NCBI GenBank assembly: GCA_030066685.1
Contig: JASJBF010000031.1
Span: 62,001 to 126,000 of the forward strand
Source of the DNA: Kiloniellales bacterium
GTDB lineage: Bacteria; Pseudomonadota; Alphaproteobacteria; Kiloniellales; JAKSBE01
DNA length: 64,000 nt
Reading direction: 5' to 3'
The position numbers and the translations under genes are program-made. Position 1 is the stretch's first letter. Every line of letters starts with the position of its first letter. Below, in pieces: positions 34,737 through 43,459 of the stretch. The notes beneath the pieces are model-generated. The model did no database searches, was not told the DNA's origin, and saw only the letters and a list, made by a program, of their open reading frames with translations.

Positions 34737-35888
34737 TTGCCCCGTGTGGTGAGTCGCATCGGCTTCTTGATCAACCCGATCGCGGGCATGGGCGGTCGCG
34801 TCGGCCTCAAAGGAACCGACGGCGTCGTCGAGGCCGCGATTGCACTCGGCGCGCGTCGTATGGCGCACGTCAAGGCCGTCGAGACCTTGAACGAGTTCGG
34901 CCGGCTGATCGGCGCCTCAGGCAGCAACATCGACGTCGCCTGGCTCACCTGTGCCGGAGACATGGGTGCCGACTGCTTGCGCGCGGCCGGGTTTTCCCGC
35001 TTCGAGGCCGTCCACCAGGCGGCCGAAGGGCAGAGCGACGACCGGGACACCAAGGCGGCTGCCAAGTGCTTCGTGGAGCGCGGGGTCGATCTGATCCTCT
35101 TCTGCGGAGGGGATGGCACGGCGCGGGACCTCTGCGATGTCGTTGGAGAACATACGCCGCTTTTGGGCATACCCGCGGGAGTCAAGATGTATTCCGGCGT
35201 CTTCGGCATGACGCCCGCGAGGACCGCGGAGATCCTCCTCGGATTTCTGGAGGGGCGGCTCACTGTCGCACAGGCCGATGTCCTCGATCTTGACGAGGAG
35301 AAGTATCGGCAGGGGGAATGGGCGGTGAAACTGTTTTACTCCGCGCTCACGCCTTACGAGCCGACGCTGACGCCGGCTGCCAAGATGCTGATCACCGAGA
35401 CCAGTGACGCCGACGTCAAGCGTGAGATCGCGAGCTATCTGCTTGAGGAGATCCGGGCGGATCGCACGGCACTCTTCCTGCTGGGGCCGGGCAGCACGGT
35501 GCGCTCGATCGGAGACGCGCTGGGAATCGAGAAGACTCTGCTCGGGATCGATGCGATCGCCGGCGAAGAGATCGTCGGGCGGGATCTGAACGAACGACAG
35601 ATCTCCGATCTGCTCGACCACTATCCGCGCTGCAAACTGGTTCTCAGCCCGATCGGGGCGCAGGGTTTCATCCTTGGCCGTGGCAACCTTCAGCTCAGCC
35701 CGGAGGTTATCAGGCGGATCGGAGTTCACGATATAATCGTTGTCGCCACACCAGCGAAGCTGGCACGAACACCGGTCCTGCGCTTCGACACGGGTGACGC
35801 GACATTGGACTTGGAGCTGACCGCCAGCGGCTACCTCTCCGTCGTGATCGGCTATCGCCTGCATCGACTGGCAAAGGTTCAGGCCTAG
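34737..35888 (+). CDS. ATP-NAD kinase-like protein (AcoX-type)
   Basis: About 383 residues. The NAD/diacylglycerol kinase fold is seen in FCGGDGTARDLCDVVG (GGDG motif) and LLGIPAGVKMYSGVFGMTP, with IGFLINPIAGMGGRVGLKGT at the N-terminus. The C-terminal half (SPIGAQGFILGRGNLQLSPE) is typical of the COG3199/AcoX branch rather than housekeeping NadK. It may phosphorylate NAD or a related molecule. The start is TTG at 34737 or GTG at 34746. Follows the GYD gene by 13 nt. Confidence 0.88.
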   Translation: MPRVVSRIGFLINPIAGMGGRVGLKGTDGVVEAAIALGARRMAHVKAVETLNEFGRLIGASGSNIDVAWLTCAGDMGADCLRAAGFSRFEAVHQAAEGQSDDRDTKAAAKCFVERGVDLILFCGGDGTARDLCDVVGEHTPLLGIPAGVKMYSGVFGMTPARTAEILLGFLEGRLTVAQADVLDLDEEKYRQGEWAVKLFYSALTPYEPTLTPAAKMLITETSDADVKREIASYLLEEIRADRTALFLLGPGSTVRSIGDALGIEKTLLGIDAIAGEEIVGRDLNERQISDLLDHYPRCKLVLSPIGAQGFILGRGNLQLSPEVIRRIGVHDIIVVATPAKLARTPVLRFDTGDATLDLELTASGYLSVVIGYRLHRLAKVQA

Positions 35889-35933
35889 AGACTGGGAGCC
35901 GCCTGTGCACAAGAATGCCGCCCGGAGATCGCC

Positions 35934-37286
35934 ATGACCTATCTGCCCCACACCGATGCGGACCGCAAGGCCATGCTGGAAGCCATCGGTCTGCGATCGA
36001 TGTCGGAACTCTTCGACGATGTGCCCGAGCGCGTCCGCTTTCCCGATCTGAAACTGCCGCCGGCGACGACCGAGATGGAGATCGGTCGAGAGATGCAGGA
36101 TCTTGCTGAAGGAAACACGAAGGTGACGCGCGGCGCCTGCTTCCTCGGGGCCGGCGCCTACCACCACTACATCCCGCCGACCGTCGACGACGTGTTGCGA
36201 CGCGGCGAGTTCTACACTTCCTACACGCCCTACCAGCCGGAGATCAGCCAGGGGATGCTGCAGACCATGTTCGAGTACCAGAGCATGATCTGCCGTCTGA
36301 CCGAAATGGAGGTCAGCAACGCCAGCCACTACGACGGCGCGACGGCGCTGGCCGAAGGCGTGTTGCTCGCCCTCGATGTGGCGAAAGGCGACCGCAGCAA
36401 GGTCCTGCTGTCCTCGGCCCTGCACCCTCAGTACCGGCAGGTCGTGAGGACCTACATAGGGGGCACCGACGTGGAGGTTCTCGGTGACGAAGACCAGAGT
36501 GCCGACATCGCCGAGCTGAGCGCGGGGCTGGATGGGCAAACGGCCGCGCTCGTCATCCAGAACCCCAACTACTTCGGCCAGTTCGAAGACGTCCACGGCC
36601 TGGCAAAGGCCGTTCATGCCGTCGGCGCCTTGCTGATCGTCGTGGTCGATCCGATCGCCCTGGGGCTGTTCCAGGCGCCTGGCGCCTACGGCACGGACGT
36701 GGCGGTTGCGGAGGGCCAGCCGCTGGGGATTCCGCTGTCCTTCGGCGGGCCGCACCTCGGTATCTTCGCGACCAGGAGGGCCTATCTGCGACGACTCGCC
36801 GGCCGCTTGGTGGGCGAAACTCGCGACCTCGAGGGAACGCGCGGCTATGTGCTGACTCTGGGCACGCGCGAGCAGCACATCCGCCGCGCCAAGGCGACCA
36901 GCAACATCTGCACCAACGCGGCGCTGACGGCGCTTGCCGCCAGCGTCTATCTGGCGACCTTGGGCAAGTCCGGTCTTAGGCAGGTGGCCAGTCTCTGCTA
37001 CCACAAAGCCCATTACGCGGCTTCGCGGATCGCCGAACTCCCCGGGCTCGCGATCAATCCACAGGCGCCCGACAAGCCCTTCTTCAAGGAGTTCGTTGTC
37101 CGTCTGCCGAAACCCGTGGCTCAAGTGAACCAGATGCTGCTGGAGGAGTCCGGGATCATCGGCGGCTACGACATCGGCCAGGACCATCCGCAATTCGAGT
37201 CCCACATGTTGCTCGCGGTGACCGAGATGAACACGCGCTCGGCGATCGACGACTTGGTCGAGGCGCTGCGCCAGGCAACGGCATGA
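35934..37286 (+). CDS. gcvPA: Glycine dehydrogenase (decarboxylating) subunit 1
   Basis: 450 residues. First half of the split P-protein of the glycine cleavage system. Recognised by YTPYQPEISQGMLQTMFEYQ, SNASHYDGATALAE and GIPLSFGGPHLGIFAT. Forms a heterotetramer with GcvPB, decarboxylates glycine and passes the aminomethyl group to lipoyl-GcvH. The gene overlaps gcvPB by 4 nt (ATGA). No gcvT, gcvH or lpd neighbour is present, and no glycine riboswitch fits in the 45 bp upstream. Confidence 0.95.
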   Translation: MTYLPHTDADRKAMLEAIGLRSMSELFDDVPERVRFPDLKLPPATTEMEIGREMQDLAEGNTKVTRGACFLGAGAYHHYIPPTVDDVLRRGEFYTSYTPYQPEISQGMLQTMFEYQSMICRLTEMEVSNASHYDGATALAEGVLLALDVAKGDRSKVLLSSALHPQYRQVVRTYIGGTDVEVLGDEDQSADIAELSAGLDGQTAALVIQNPNYFGQFEDVHGLAKAVHAVGALLIVVVDPIALGLFQAPGAYGTDVAVAEGQPLGIPLSFGGPHLGIFATRRAYLRRLAGRLVGETRDLEGTRGYVLTLGTREQHIRRAKATSNICTNAALTALAASVYLATLGKSGLRQVASLCYHKAHYAASRIAELPGLAINPQAPDKPFFKEFVVRLPKPVAQVNQMLLEESGIIGGYDIGQDHPQFESHMLLAVTEMNTRSAIDDLVEALRQATA

Positions 37287-38782
37287 ACAAGCAAGCGCGA
37301 CAGAACGCTTCGAGGGAGGGCGGCCTGGAACCCACCGTTTATGAATTGGGCGTCGCTGGTCGCAGTGGTGCCGACCTCGCGGAGCCGGACGTGCCGGAGT
37401 CCGCTTTGCCCGAGAACCTGCTACGCGACGACAACGGCTTGCCGGAACTCTCCCAGGTCGACGTCGTGCGGCACTACCTGCGTCTGTCGCGGATGAATTT
37501 CGGGGTCGACAGTGGCTTCTATCCGCTCGGCTCCTGCACCATGAAGTACAACCCGAAGGTCAACGAAGAAATCGCCCGCTTGCCCGGCTTCGCCGACAGC
37601 CATCCGCTGCAATCGCCGGAGACGGTTCGGGGCAACCTGGCGCTGATGCACGCGCTTCAGGATTGGCTAAAGGAGATTGGCGGCTTCGCCGGCGTTTCCC
37701 TGCAGCCGGCCGCCGGCGCCCACGGCGAGCTGGCCGCCCTCCTGATGATGCGCGCCCACCATGCCGACCGCGGCGAAGGCGGGCGCAACCAGGTCCTGAT
37801 CCCGGACTCGGCGCACGGCACGAACCCCGCGTCCACGACCATGGCCGGTTTGATCGCCCTGGAGATTCCCTCGGACGAGCGGGGCAACATCGACCTGCGG
37901 GCTCTGCGCGCGGCCTGCGACGAGACCGTGGTCGGCCTCATGCTGACAAATCCCAACACTCTCGGATTGCTCGAGGAGCAGCTCGACGAAGTCGTCGCCC
38001 TGGTGCACGGCTGCGGCGGCCTGGTCTACGGCGACGGCGCCAACATGAACGCCTTGGCCGGGATCGCCCGGCCGGGCGATCTGGGCATCGACCTGATGCA
38101 CTACAACCTGCACAAGACCTTTGCGACGCCGCATGGGGGCGGCGGTCCGGGATCGGGCCCCCTGGGCGCGTCAAAGGCCCTGATGGACTACCTGCCCGGG
38201 CCCATCGTTGTGGCGGAACCCTCACAGAGTCCGGAGACCGCGCGACATCGGCTCGAGATGCCCGAACGATCGATCGGCCGACTCTGCACGTTTTTCGGCA
38301 ACTTTGGGATGTTCGTTCGCGCCTATGCCTACATCCGGGTCCACGGCAGCGAGGGTCTTCGCGACAACGCCATGCATGCCGTGTTGAACGCCAACTACCT
38401 GCGGGTCGGGTTGAGGGACTTCTACCCGGTGCCCTTCGATCGCATCAACATGCACGAATTCGTCTGCCAGGGCCGCCCCGAAGGTAGCAGCGTCCGTGCC
38501 CTCGACGTCAGCAAGCGCCTGATGGACTTTGGATTCCATCCGCCGACCAACTACTTCCCGCTGATCGTCCCCGAAGCCCTGATGATCGAGCCCACCGAGA
38601 CCGAAAGCCGGGAAACCCTGGACGCCTTTGTCGCCGCGATGACCGAGATCGCCGGGGAAGCGCTGGCCCGACCCGAGGTCCTCAGGGCTGCGCCCCACCA
38701 GACGCCGGTCCGGCGGCTCGACGAGGTGCGTGCTGCGCGAGAACCGGTGCTTTGTGACAAGGCGGCGCGGGGCGAGCCCTGA
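37283..38782 (+). CDS. gcvPB: Glycine dehydrogenase (decarboxylating) subunit 2
   Basis: 499 residues. Carries the pyridoxal-phosphate lysine in MHYNLHKTFATPHGGGGPG. Also PLGSCTMKYNPKVNEE, PDSAHGTNPAST and FPLIVPEALMIEPTETES near the end. Partner of GcvPA. As a separate gcvPA-gcvPB pair it could serve glycine cleavage with subunits encoded elsewhere, or act in reverse as a glycine synthase. Confidence 0.95.
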   Translation: MNKQARQNASREGGLEPTVYELGVAGRSGADLAEPDVPESALPENLLRDDNGLPELSQVDVVRHYLRLSRMNFGVDSGFYPLGSCTMKYNPKVNEEIARLPGFADSHPLQSPETVRGNLALMHALQDWLKEIGGFAGVSLQPAAGAHGELAALLMMRAHHADRGEGGRNQVLIPDSAHGTNPASTTMAGLIALEIPSDERGNIDLRALRAACDETVVGLMLTNPNTLGLLEEQLDEVVALVHGCGGLVYGDGANMNALAGIARPGDLGIDLMHYNLHKTFATPHGGGGPGSGPLGASKALMDYLPGPIVVAEPSQSPETARHRLEMPERSIGRLCTFFGNFGMFVRAYAYIRVHGSEGLRDNAMHAVLNANYLRVGLRDFYPVPFDRINMHEFVCQGRPEGSSVRALDVSKRLMDFGFHPPTNYFPLIVPEALMIEPTETESRETLDAFVAAMTEIAGEALARPEVLRAAPHQTPVRRLDEVRAAREPVLCDKAARGEP

Positions 38783-38818
38783 CCGGACCCGTACCGCACA
38801 GGTTGATCGCATCCGGGG

Positions 38819-39499
38819 TCATCCGACAGGATGCATCCGCGACAGCCGATCGGCGGCGCGGATCGGTTCGGGCAGGCGATATCGGTCAACACAGCGCAGC
38901 ACCCATTGCACGGCGCTAGCCAGGCTGATTCGATGGCCAAGCGACACGAACAAGGGCCGGGTGTTGTTCCGGGTCCGAACTACCGTTCCCACGACCTCGC
39001 CATGTAAGAGCAGGAAGGTCGAGTTCCCGCGCGCCGGATCAGGCCCTTTGTAGCTGCCGACGAGACGCGACTTCGCGACGCCGATCGTGGGAAGATCCAC
39101 CAGCACTCCAATATGGCAGGCAAGGCCGAAACGACGGGGATGTGCGAGGCCCTGCCCATCGACGAGAAGCAGATCGGGGCACAGGGAGAGGCTTTGCAGA
39201 GCGGCGAGGAGCGCCGGCGCCTCTCGAAACGACAGATAACCCGGCACATAAGGAAAGGTGAGAGGTGTGCAGGCTAAGGCGCTCTCCAGCAGCAAGAGCT
39301 CCGGATAGCTCATCGCCGCGGCCGCGCCCCAGACCAGGCCCTGTTGTGGTGTGTAGTGCGCGTCGAGACCCACGACGATTCTGACACTGCCAAAGCGGTC
39401 CTCGGTCACAACGCGGTGACGAAGTGCTTCCTGGATCTCGCGCGCCTCCTGGGGCGTGCTCGGCCAGTCGGCAGCGATCGTGGATTTGGAAGCGGTCAT
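38819..39499 (-). CDS. nfi: Endonuclease V
   Basis: 226 residues. Cuts DNA (and RNA) one base 3' of deoxyinosine. Family motifs: VVGLDAHY (first catalytic Asp), YVPGYLSFREAPALLAAL, LLLVDGQGLAHPRRFGLACH (second Asp) and TIGVAKSRLVGSY, then GHRISLASAVQWV. Convergent with gcvPB. Together with HhH and PolX proteins it adds to a DNA-repair content of the island. Confidence 0.93.
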   Translation of the reverse strand: MTASKSTIAADWPSTPQEAREIQEALRHRVVTEDRFGSVRIVVGLDAHYTPQQGLVWGAAAAMSYPELLLLESALACTPLTFPYVPGYLSFREAPALLAALQSLSLCPDLLLVDGQGLAHPRRFGLACHIGVLVDLPTIGVAKSRLVGSYKGPDPARGNSTFLLLHGEVVGTVVRTRNNTRPLFVSLGHRISLASAVQWVLRCVDRYRLPEPIRAADRLSRMHPVG

Positions 39500-39566
39500 T
39501 TCGTGATCTCAGGTGGGCTGCGTTCTCTGAACCTTAGGCTCGGCGCCTGGTGTCGCGCCCTGCGGC

Positions 39567-39678
39567 TAGAGCGGGATGATTTGAAGTCGATTGGACTTCA
39601 AATCTGAATCCCGCTCTATTTCAATTGGTTAGAGCACGATGATATGAGGTTGGTTCAACCTCATATCATCGTGCTCTA
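39567..39678. repeat. Bipartite palindromic repeat, copy B (best preserved)
   Basis: Hairpin 1 (39567-39618) has arms beginning TAGAGCGGGAT and ending ATCCCGCTCTA with an inner GATTTGAAGTC/GACTTCAAATC stem and a TGA bulge. An 11-nt spacer follows. Hairpin 2 (39630-39678) has perfect 22-bp arms starting TAGAGCACGATGATATGAGG around a 5-nt loop. Outer ends are CTAG. The rightmost CTA is the stop codon (TAG) of the minus-strand RNase H-like gene. Confidence 0.9.
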
Positions 39679-40107
39679 GCGCCGTTTGGCGTCTCGTTTC
39701 CGCCAGAGGCGTGCTCCTGCGAGACGATCGGCGCGAAGCAGTCCGGGCGTGCTGTTGCGGGGTAGAACCCTGTAGGCGGGAGTCACCGAGCGGTCGAAGG
39801 CGAGGGCGGACTCCAGCACCTTGGGAGGGATGCGCGCGAACTGCTTCGGACGGTAGCCTTCCCGCAGGACGCGTGGCACGTCGGGATTGTCGACCTCGAC
39901 GACGACGGAGCCGTCTTCCAGATCCCCCAGCAGGTCTGCACATAGCCCCACGGCTGCGATCTCCGCCGCCAATGCGTAACCCTCGACGTCCGAGACGGAC
40001 CGGGTGCGCTCCGCAACGACCTTGTCGCCGACCGTGAGCACGGCGGCGCAGGCCGCCTTCCTTCCGCTGCAGGCGCCGTCGACGCTGAGCAGGATCGCAT
40101 CGGTCAC
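39676..40107 (-). CDS. RNase H-fold protein
   Basis: 143 residues. The order of acidic residues fits an RNase HI-like fold: D10 (LLSVDGACSG), E49 (GYALAAEIAAVGL), D73 (VVVEVDNPDV) and D127 (LLRADRLAGARLW). It is shorter and more diverged than RNase HI; the substrate is unknown. GTG at 40107 overlaps the stop of the broken MBL gene (GTGA), so the two were translated together. The stop codon lies inside palindromic repeat B, so the original end may have been altered. Confidence 0.6.
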   Translation of the reverse strand: MTDAILLSVDGACSGRKAACAAVLTVGDKVVAERTRSVSDVEGYALAAEIAAVGLCADLLGDLEDGSVVVEVDNPDVPRVLREGYRPKQFARIPPKVLESALAFDRSVTPAYRVLPRNSTPGLLRADRLAGARLWRKRDAKRR

Positions 40108-40618
40108 GGCGCGCCGGCCGCAGATGAGGAGTCGCCGTTCAAGATCACCTCCAGACCGTCATGGGCGAAGCCCGCCTCCACTTGGCGCTCCCGCCCCCAT
40201 ACGGTGCAACTGCGCCCCGAGCGCCCGTTCGTCGCCCGCGATGATCTCGGCACCGCAATGGGTGAAGAGCGCTCTTCCGACCCGTTCCTTCTGGCAACAG
40301 CCCGTCGAGCTCGAAGGGCGCGCGCGCCTGCAGGACGCGCTTCTGCTTGATCGGAAAGTCCTCGAGGCCGCTCCAGCCGTCCTCCGTCGCGCAGGCGAGG
40401 CAGGGCGCGCCCTCCGTCAAGCCCCAGGCATGGTCCGGCCTAGCGTGGGTGAGCACGATGGCGGTCAGCGCGATCCTGTCCAGCTCACCCAAACAGTCCC
40501 GGCCACAATCGACCATGACCCTTGAGTTTCCAGAGGAGACCAGGAGCGCGCTGTGCCGCCGATGGCGCCGGTTGCGTTCCTCCGTGTTGGCCCGCGTGCC
40601 GAGGAAGGTCAGCTTCAT
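40104..40618 (-). pseudogene. MBL-fold metallo-hydrolase, internally deleted and frameshifted
   Basis: The ATG at 40618 starts MKLTFLGTRANTEERNRRHR and includes IVLTHARPDHAWGL, where the motif is HxRxDH rather than HxHxDH. After APFELDG near 40300 the protein jumps in a different frame to CCQKERVGRALFTHCGAEII, so roughly 60-70 residues normally present between these blocks are missing. A second frame change at the C5 run 40194-40198 restores RERQVEAGFAHDGLEVIL and the stop at 40104. The first break is a true deletion; the second could be a homopolymer error. A TTG start at 40672 coupled to the upstream gene is also possible. Confidence 0.75.
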
Positions 40619-40668
40619 CTGCCGGCTCCGAATAGCCGCTCGGGCGCCGCGTCCAAGACCTGGGCCGA

Positions 40669-41232
40669 TCAATGCCTGGGCGGCACACTCGGCGTTGCGG
40701 GGCGCGCCTCCAGAGAAGCGTTGTCTTGCAGCCAGGCGTTTGCCCGGGACTTGATGTCCGAGAGCTCGGTTGCGATCTGCGCCAGATTGAACTCCTCCTC
40801 AATGAGCGTCAGCGTGTCGACCGTCGGGTCGTAGTGGCGCAGGAACAGGCTGTACTCCTCCTCGAAGGCGTCGCGGTCGCCAATGTTGAAGTCCAGGACC
40901 TTTCGCACCTCGCCGCGCAGCGACAAGCCATGGGCCAGCCGCGTGTCGTAGCGGTCCATGATCTCGCGAACGCTGTCGTCTTCGACCCGGTAGTCCTGCG
41001 GCACCTTCAAGAGCGCCGCGATGTTTGATCCGCCGGCGTGCTCGGCGAGCTCGGAAGACCAGAGCAGGCGCGCCACCGTGGCGCAATGAGACAGCAGGGA
41101 ATGGACGTAGAAATAGGTAGCGACGGCCTCCTGGCGGCCGCTCTTGTCGATGCTGCGGTAGGCCAGGTCCGCAAAGTCGCAGTAGGTCGCAATCTCGCGG
41201 ATTCCCAGCTCTACGATGGGTGCGTCACGCAT
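40669..41232 (-). CDS. Uncharacterised helical protein
   Basis: 187 residues, mostly predicted alpha-helical, with no signal peptide or membrane segment. Distinct stretches are YFYVHSLLSHCATVARLLW, IMDRYDTRLAHGLSLRGEV and FEEEYSLFLRHYDPTVDTLT. The RxxxRLAHG stretch is faintly like HEPN-domain motifs, but the match is weak. First gene of a minus-strand unit with the broken MBL gene (TTGA overlap) and the RNase H-like gene, so it may act on nucleic acid or nucleotides. Confidence 0.6.
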   Translation of the reverse strand: MRDAPIVELGIREIATYCDFADLAYRSIDKSGRQEAVATYFYVHSLLSHCATVARLLWSSELAEHAGGSNIAALLKVPQDYRVEDDSVREIMDRYDTRLAHGLSLRGEVRKVLDFNIGDRDAFEEEYSLFLRHYDPTVDTLTLIEEEFNLAQIATELSDIKSRANAWLQDNASLEARPATPSVPPRH

Positions 41233-41272
41233 TTCGGCTCACTCCCTTTCCTCGGTTAATCGCCGCCATGCC

Positions 41273-42994
41273 TCACGGGCGCTTGAGCAGCGTCTTCAAG
41301 TCGGTCCAGCTTCGGGTGTTCAGCACGTCGTCCGGCTCCAGCCAGCCCCGCCGCGCCTGGCCGACGCCGAAGCGCAGATAGTCGAGTGAGGCCGTGGTGT
41401 GCGCGTCCGTCGAGATCGCGACCTTGAGGCCGAGATCCTTGGCCATCCTGCAGTGGATCTCCGTGAGGTCGAGGCGCTCCGGTTGGGCGTTGACCTCGAG
41501 ATAGCAGCCGCGTTCGAGCGCCGCCTCCATCACCCGCTCCATGTCGACCTCGTAAGCCTCGCGCTCGCCGATCAGCCGTCCAGTCGGGTGGGCGAGGATG
41601 TTGAAACAGGGGTGGTCCATCGCGCGGATGATCCGCTCGGTCTGTCGTTCGACTGGGAGATCGAACTTGTAGTGGATCGCGCAGACCGTCAGGTCGAGCC
41701 GCTCGAGAATGCCGTTCGGGAGGTCGAGGGACCCGTCCTCGAGAATGTCGACCTCCGCCGCCTTCAGGATCCGTAGACCCCTGAGCCTCTCGTTGAGGGC
41801 CTCGATCTCCTCGATCTGACGGCCCAGGCGCTTCTCATCCAGGCCGTGGGCTATGGTGACGTGCTTCGTGTGATCGCTGATCGCCAGGTAGGCGTAACCG
41901 CGCTGCCTTGCCGCCTCGGCCATTTCGTCGATCGTGTTCCGACCGTCGGAGGCCTCGGTGTGGGTATGCAGGTCGCCGCGGATGTCTTCGGGCGCGATCA
42001 GTCTCGGCAGCTTGCCACGCTTCGCCGCTTCTATTTCGCCATGGTCTTCGCGCAGCTCCGGCTCGATGTAGGGCAGCCCGGCCTGTTCGAAGACCTCTTC
42101 CTCGCTGCGGCCGGCGATCCGCCGGTCGCCTCTGAAGACGCCATACTCGTTGAGCTTCAAGCCCTTGGCCACGGCCAGCTTGCGCACCGCTATGTTGTGC
42201 GCCTTGGAGCCCGTGAAGTAATGCAGCGCCGCGCCATAGCTAACTTGGGGCACGACCCGCAGGTCGACCTGGAGTCCGGAGCGCAGGAGGACGGTCGAGC
42301 GGGTCCTGCCCTTGGAGACGACCTCGTCGACGTCTTCATGGCCGACGAAGCGCTCCATGACCTTGGTGCCCTTCCGGCAGGTGACCAATATGTCCAGATC
42401 ACCGACTGTCTCCTTGCGACGCCGAGAGCTGCCGGCAACGATCGCCTGCTGCACCCCTTCGACCTGCTTGAGATGACTCAGCAGGGATTCGGCCACTTCT
42501 TCCGCGGCAATCAGCTTTGTCCGCTTCTCCACATCTTTTCGGCGTTCGATGGCTCTGAGGATCTTTTCTTCGGACTTCCTTCCGAAACCGCGCAAGCTTC
42601 GAAGACGCCCAGCCTCGATGGCGTCCCTGAGACTCGGCAAGCTGTCGATCTTGAGCGTCTCGAACAGGACCTTGACCCGCTTGGGCCCGAGCCCGGGCAA
42701 AGCGGTTAATTCGACCAGTGCGCTCGGGCTTTCCCGCTCCAGGTCTTCGAGCTCATGGAGCCGCCCGGTATCGACGATCTCGTGGATTTTTCCGGCGAGG
42801 TCCTTGCCGATGCCCGGCAGCTCGGAGAGATCGGCGCCTTCCGCGAGCAGGCTCGCCACGCTGTGGGGCAGGTCCCAGATTGTACGCGCGGCCTTCCGGT
42901 GAGCCCGGACTCCGAAGGGGTTGGCCCCTTCGATTTCGAGCAGCGTGGCGTAGCGGTTGAAGACCTCCACGATCTCGGCATTGTGCGCCGGCAT
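41273..42994 (-). CDS. polX: DNA polymerase/3'-5' exonuclease of family X
   Basis: 573 residues, the usual PolX length. Two helix-hairpin-helix regions (LPGIGKDLAGKIHEIV and LPGLGPKRVKVLF), a nucleotidyltransferase palm (VAGSSRRRKETVGDLDILVT) and a C-terminal PHP domain (DLHTHTEASDGRNTIDEM, YLAISDHTKH, NAQPERLDLT, ISTDAHTTASLDYL). Fills short gaps in base-excision repair, with the PHP part giving exonuclease or phosphatase activity. In the palm the GS and DLD residues are intact. Confidence 0.95.
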   Translation of the reverse strand: MPAHNAEIVEVFNRYATLLEIEGANPFGVRAHRKAARTIWDLPHSVASLLAEGADLSELPGIGKDLAGKIHEIVDTGRLHELEDLERESPSALVELTALPGLGPKRVKVLFETLKIDSLPSLRDAIEAGRLRSLRGFGRKSEEKILRAIERRKDVEKRTKLIAAEEVAESLLSHLKQVEGVQQAIVAGSSRRRKETVGDLDILVTCRKGTKVMERFVGHEDVDEVVSKGRTRSTVLLRSGLQVDLRVVPQVSYGAALHYFTGSKAHNIAVRKLAVAKGLKLNEYGVFRGDRRIAGRSEEEVFEQAGLPYIEPELREDHGEIEAAKRGKLPRLIAPEDIRGDLHTHTEASDGRNTIDEMAEAARQRGYAYLAISDHTKHVTIAHGLDEKRLGRQIEEIEALNERLRGLRILKAAEVDILEDGSLDLPNGILERLDLTVCAIHYKFDLPVERQTERIIRAMDHPCFNILAHPTGRLIGEREAYEVDMERVMEAALERGCYLEVNAQPERLDLTEIHCRMAKDLGLKVAISTDAHTTASLDYLRFGVGQARRGWLEPDDVLNTRSWTDLKTLLKRP

Positions 42995-43169
42995 ATCAAG
43001 AGAACCTGACTATTGGTCCTGCCGGCTCGATCGGCGATCGAGGGCTCAAGCTGCGTGCCCCGACTCGAAGAGGGCCGAGACCTCAATCACTTTGAACATT
43101 GTCAGGGTCATCTCCGCGAGTTTGAGAAACTGTCAGCTTGCCAAACTCTCTGGCCCTGGCCTCACCGCT

Positions 43170-43183
43170 ATGACCTGCGTCAA
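43170..43183. promoter_or_regulatory. FNR/FixK-like box, polX-prs region (1)
   Basis: ATGACCTGCGTCAA has an intact GTCAA half and TGAC in the other. It lies 176 bp before polX and 277 bp before prs, further than most boxes in the window. Confidence 0.4.
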
Positions 43184-43279
43184 GGATGGGGCGAACGGCC
43201 CTGGCGCCCCGGCATCGACCGGTCAATCGAACGACCAACACCCGGTGCAGGCTGGTCCTCGAGCAGACGCCACCGGCTG

Positions 43280-43293
43280 TTGATCTGCGTCAT
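43280..43293. promoter_or_regulatory. FNR/FixK-like box, polX-prs region (2)
   Basis: TTGATCTGCGTCAT has an intact TTGAT half and GTCA in the other. It lies 167 bp before the prs start. Confidence 0.45.
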
Positions 43294-43459
43294 GGCACCT
43301 TTTTGCGCGGAATGTGTAGTGAGCCCTTGAAATCTCAAGAGACCTAGTCGCGCCTTGAGCTCCGTACTGCACGGCGGTGCTCTGCCCGCCGGAGGATGCT
43401 CGTCGATGTTGGGGTGAAGGGCGGGCAGGATTCCCCGGCAGGTGAAGGGATAGACAGAC

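Larger units (their letters stand above)
42995..43459. other. Divergent regulatory region between polX and the PRPP synthetase gene
   Basis: 465 bp with no supportable gene; short frames overlap it on both strands without recognisable motifs. It holds two FNR-like boxes (43170-43183 and 43280-43293). Confidence 0.5.

Noticed and set aside
34917-37205. A 762-codon antisense open frame on the minus strand
   Set aside because: It lies opposite the NAD-kinase-like and gcvPA genes, whose protein matches are clear. Its translation has no recognisable domain and is a codon-bias shadow of GC-rich genes.
43293-43306. A sigma-54-like promoter (TGGCAC...TTTTGC) before prs
   Set aside because: GG and GC are separated by nine bases instead of the required ten, and no enhancer-binding regulator is nearby.
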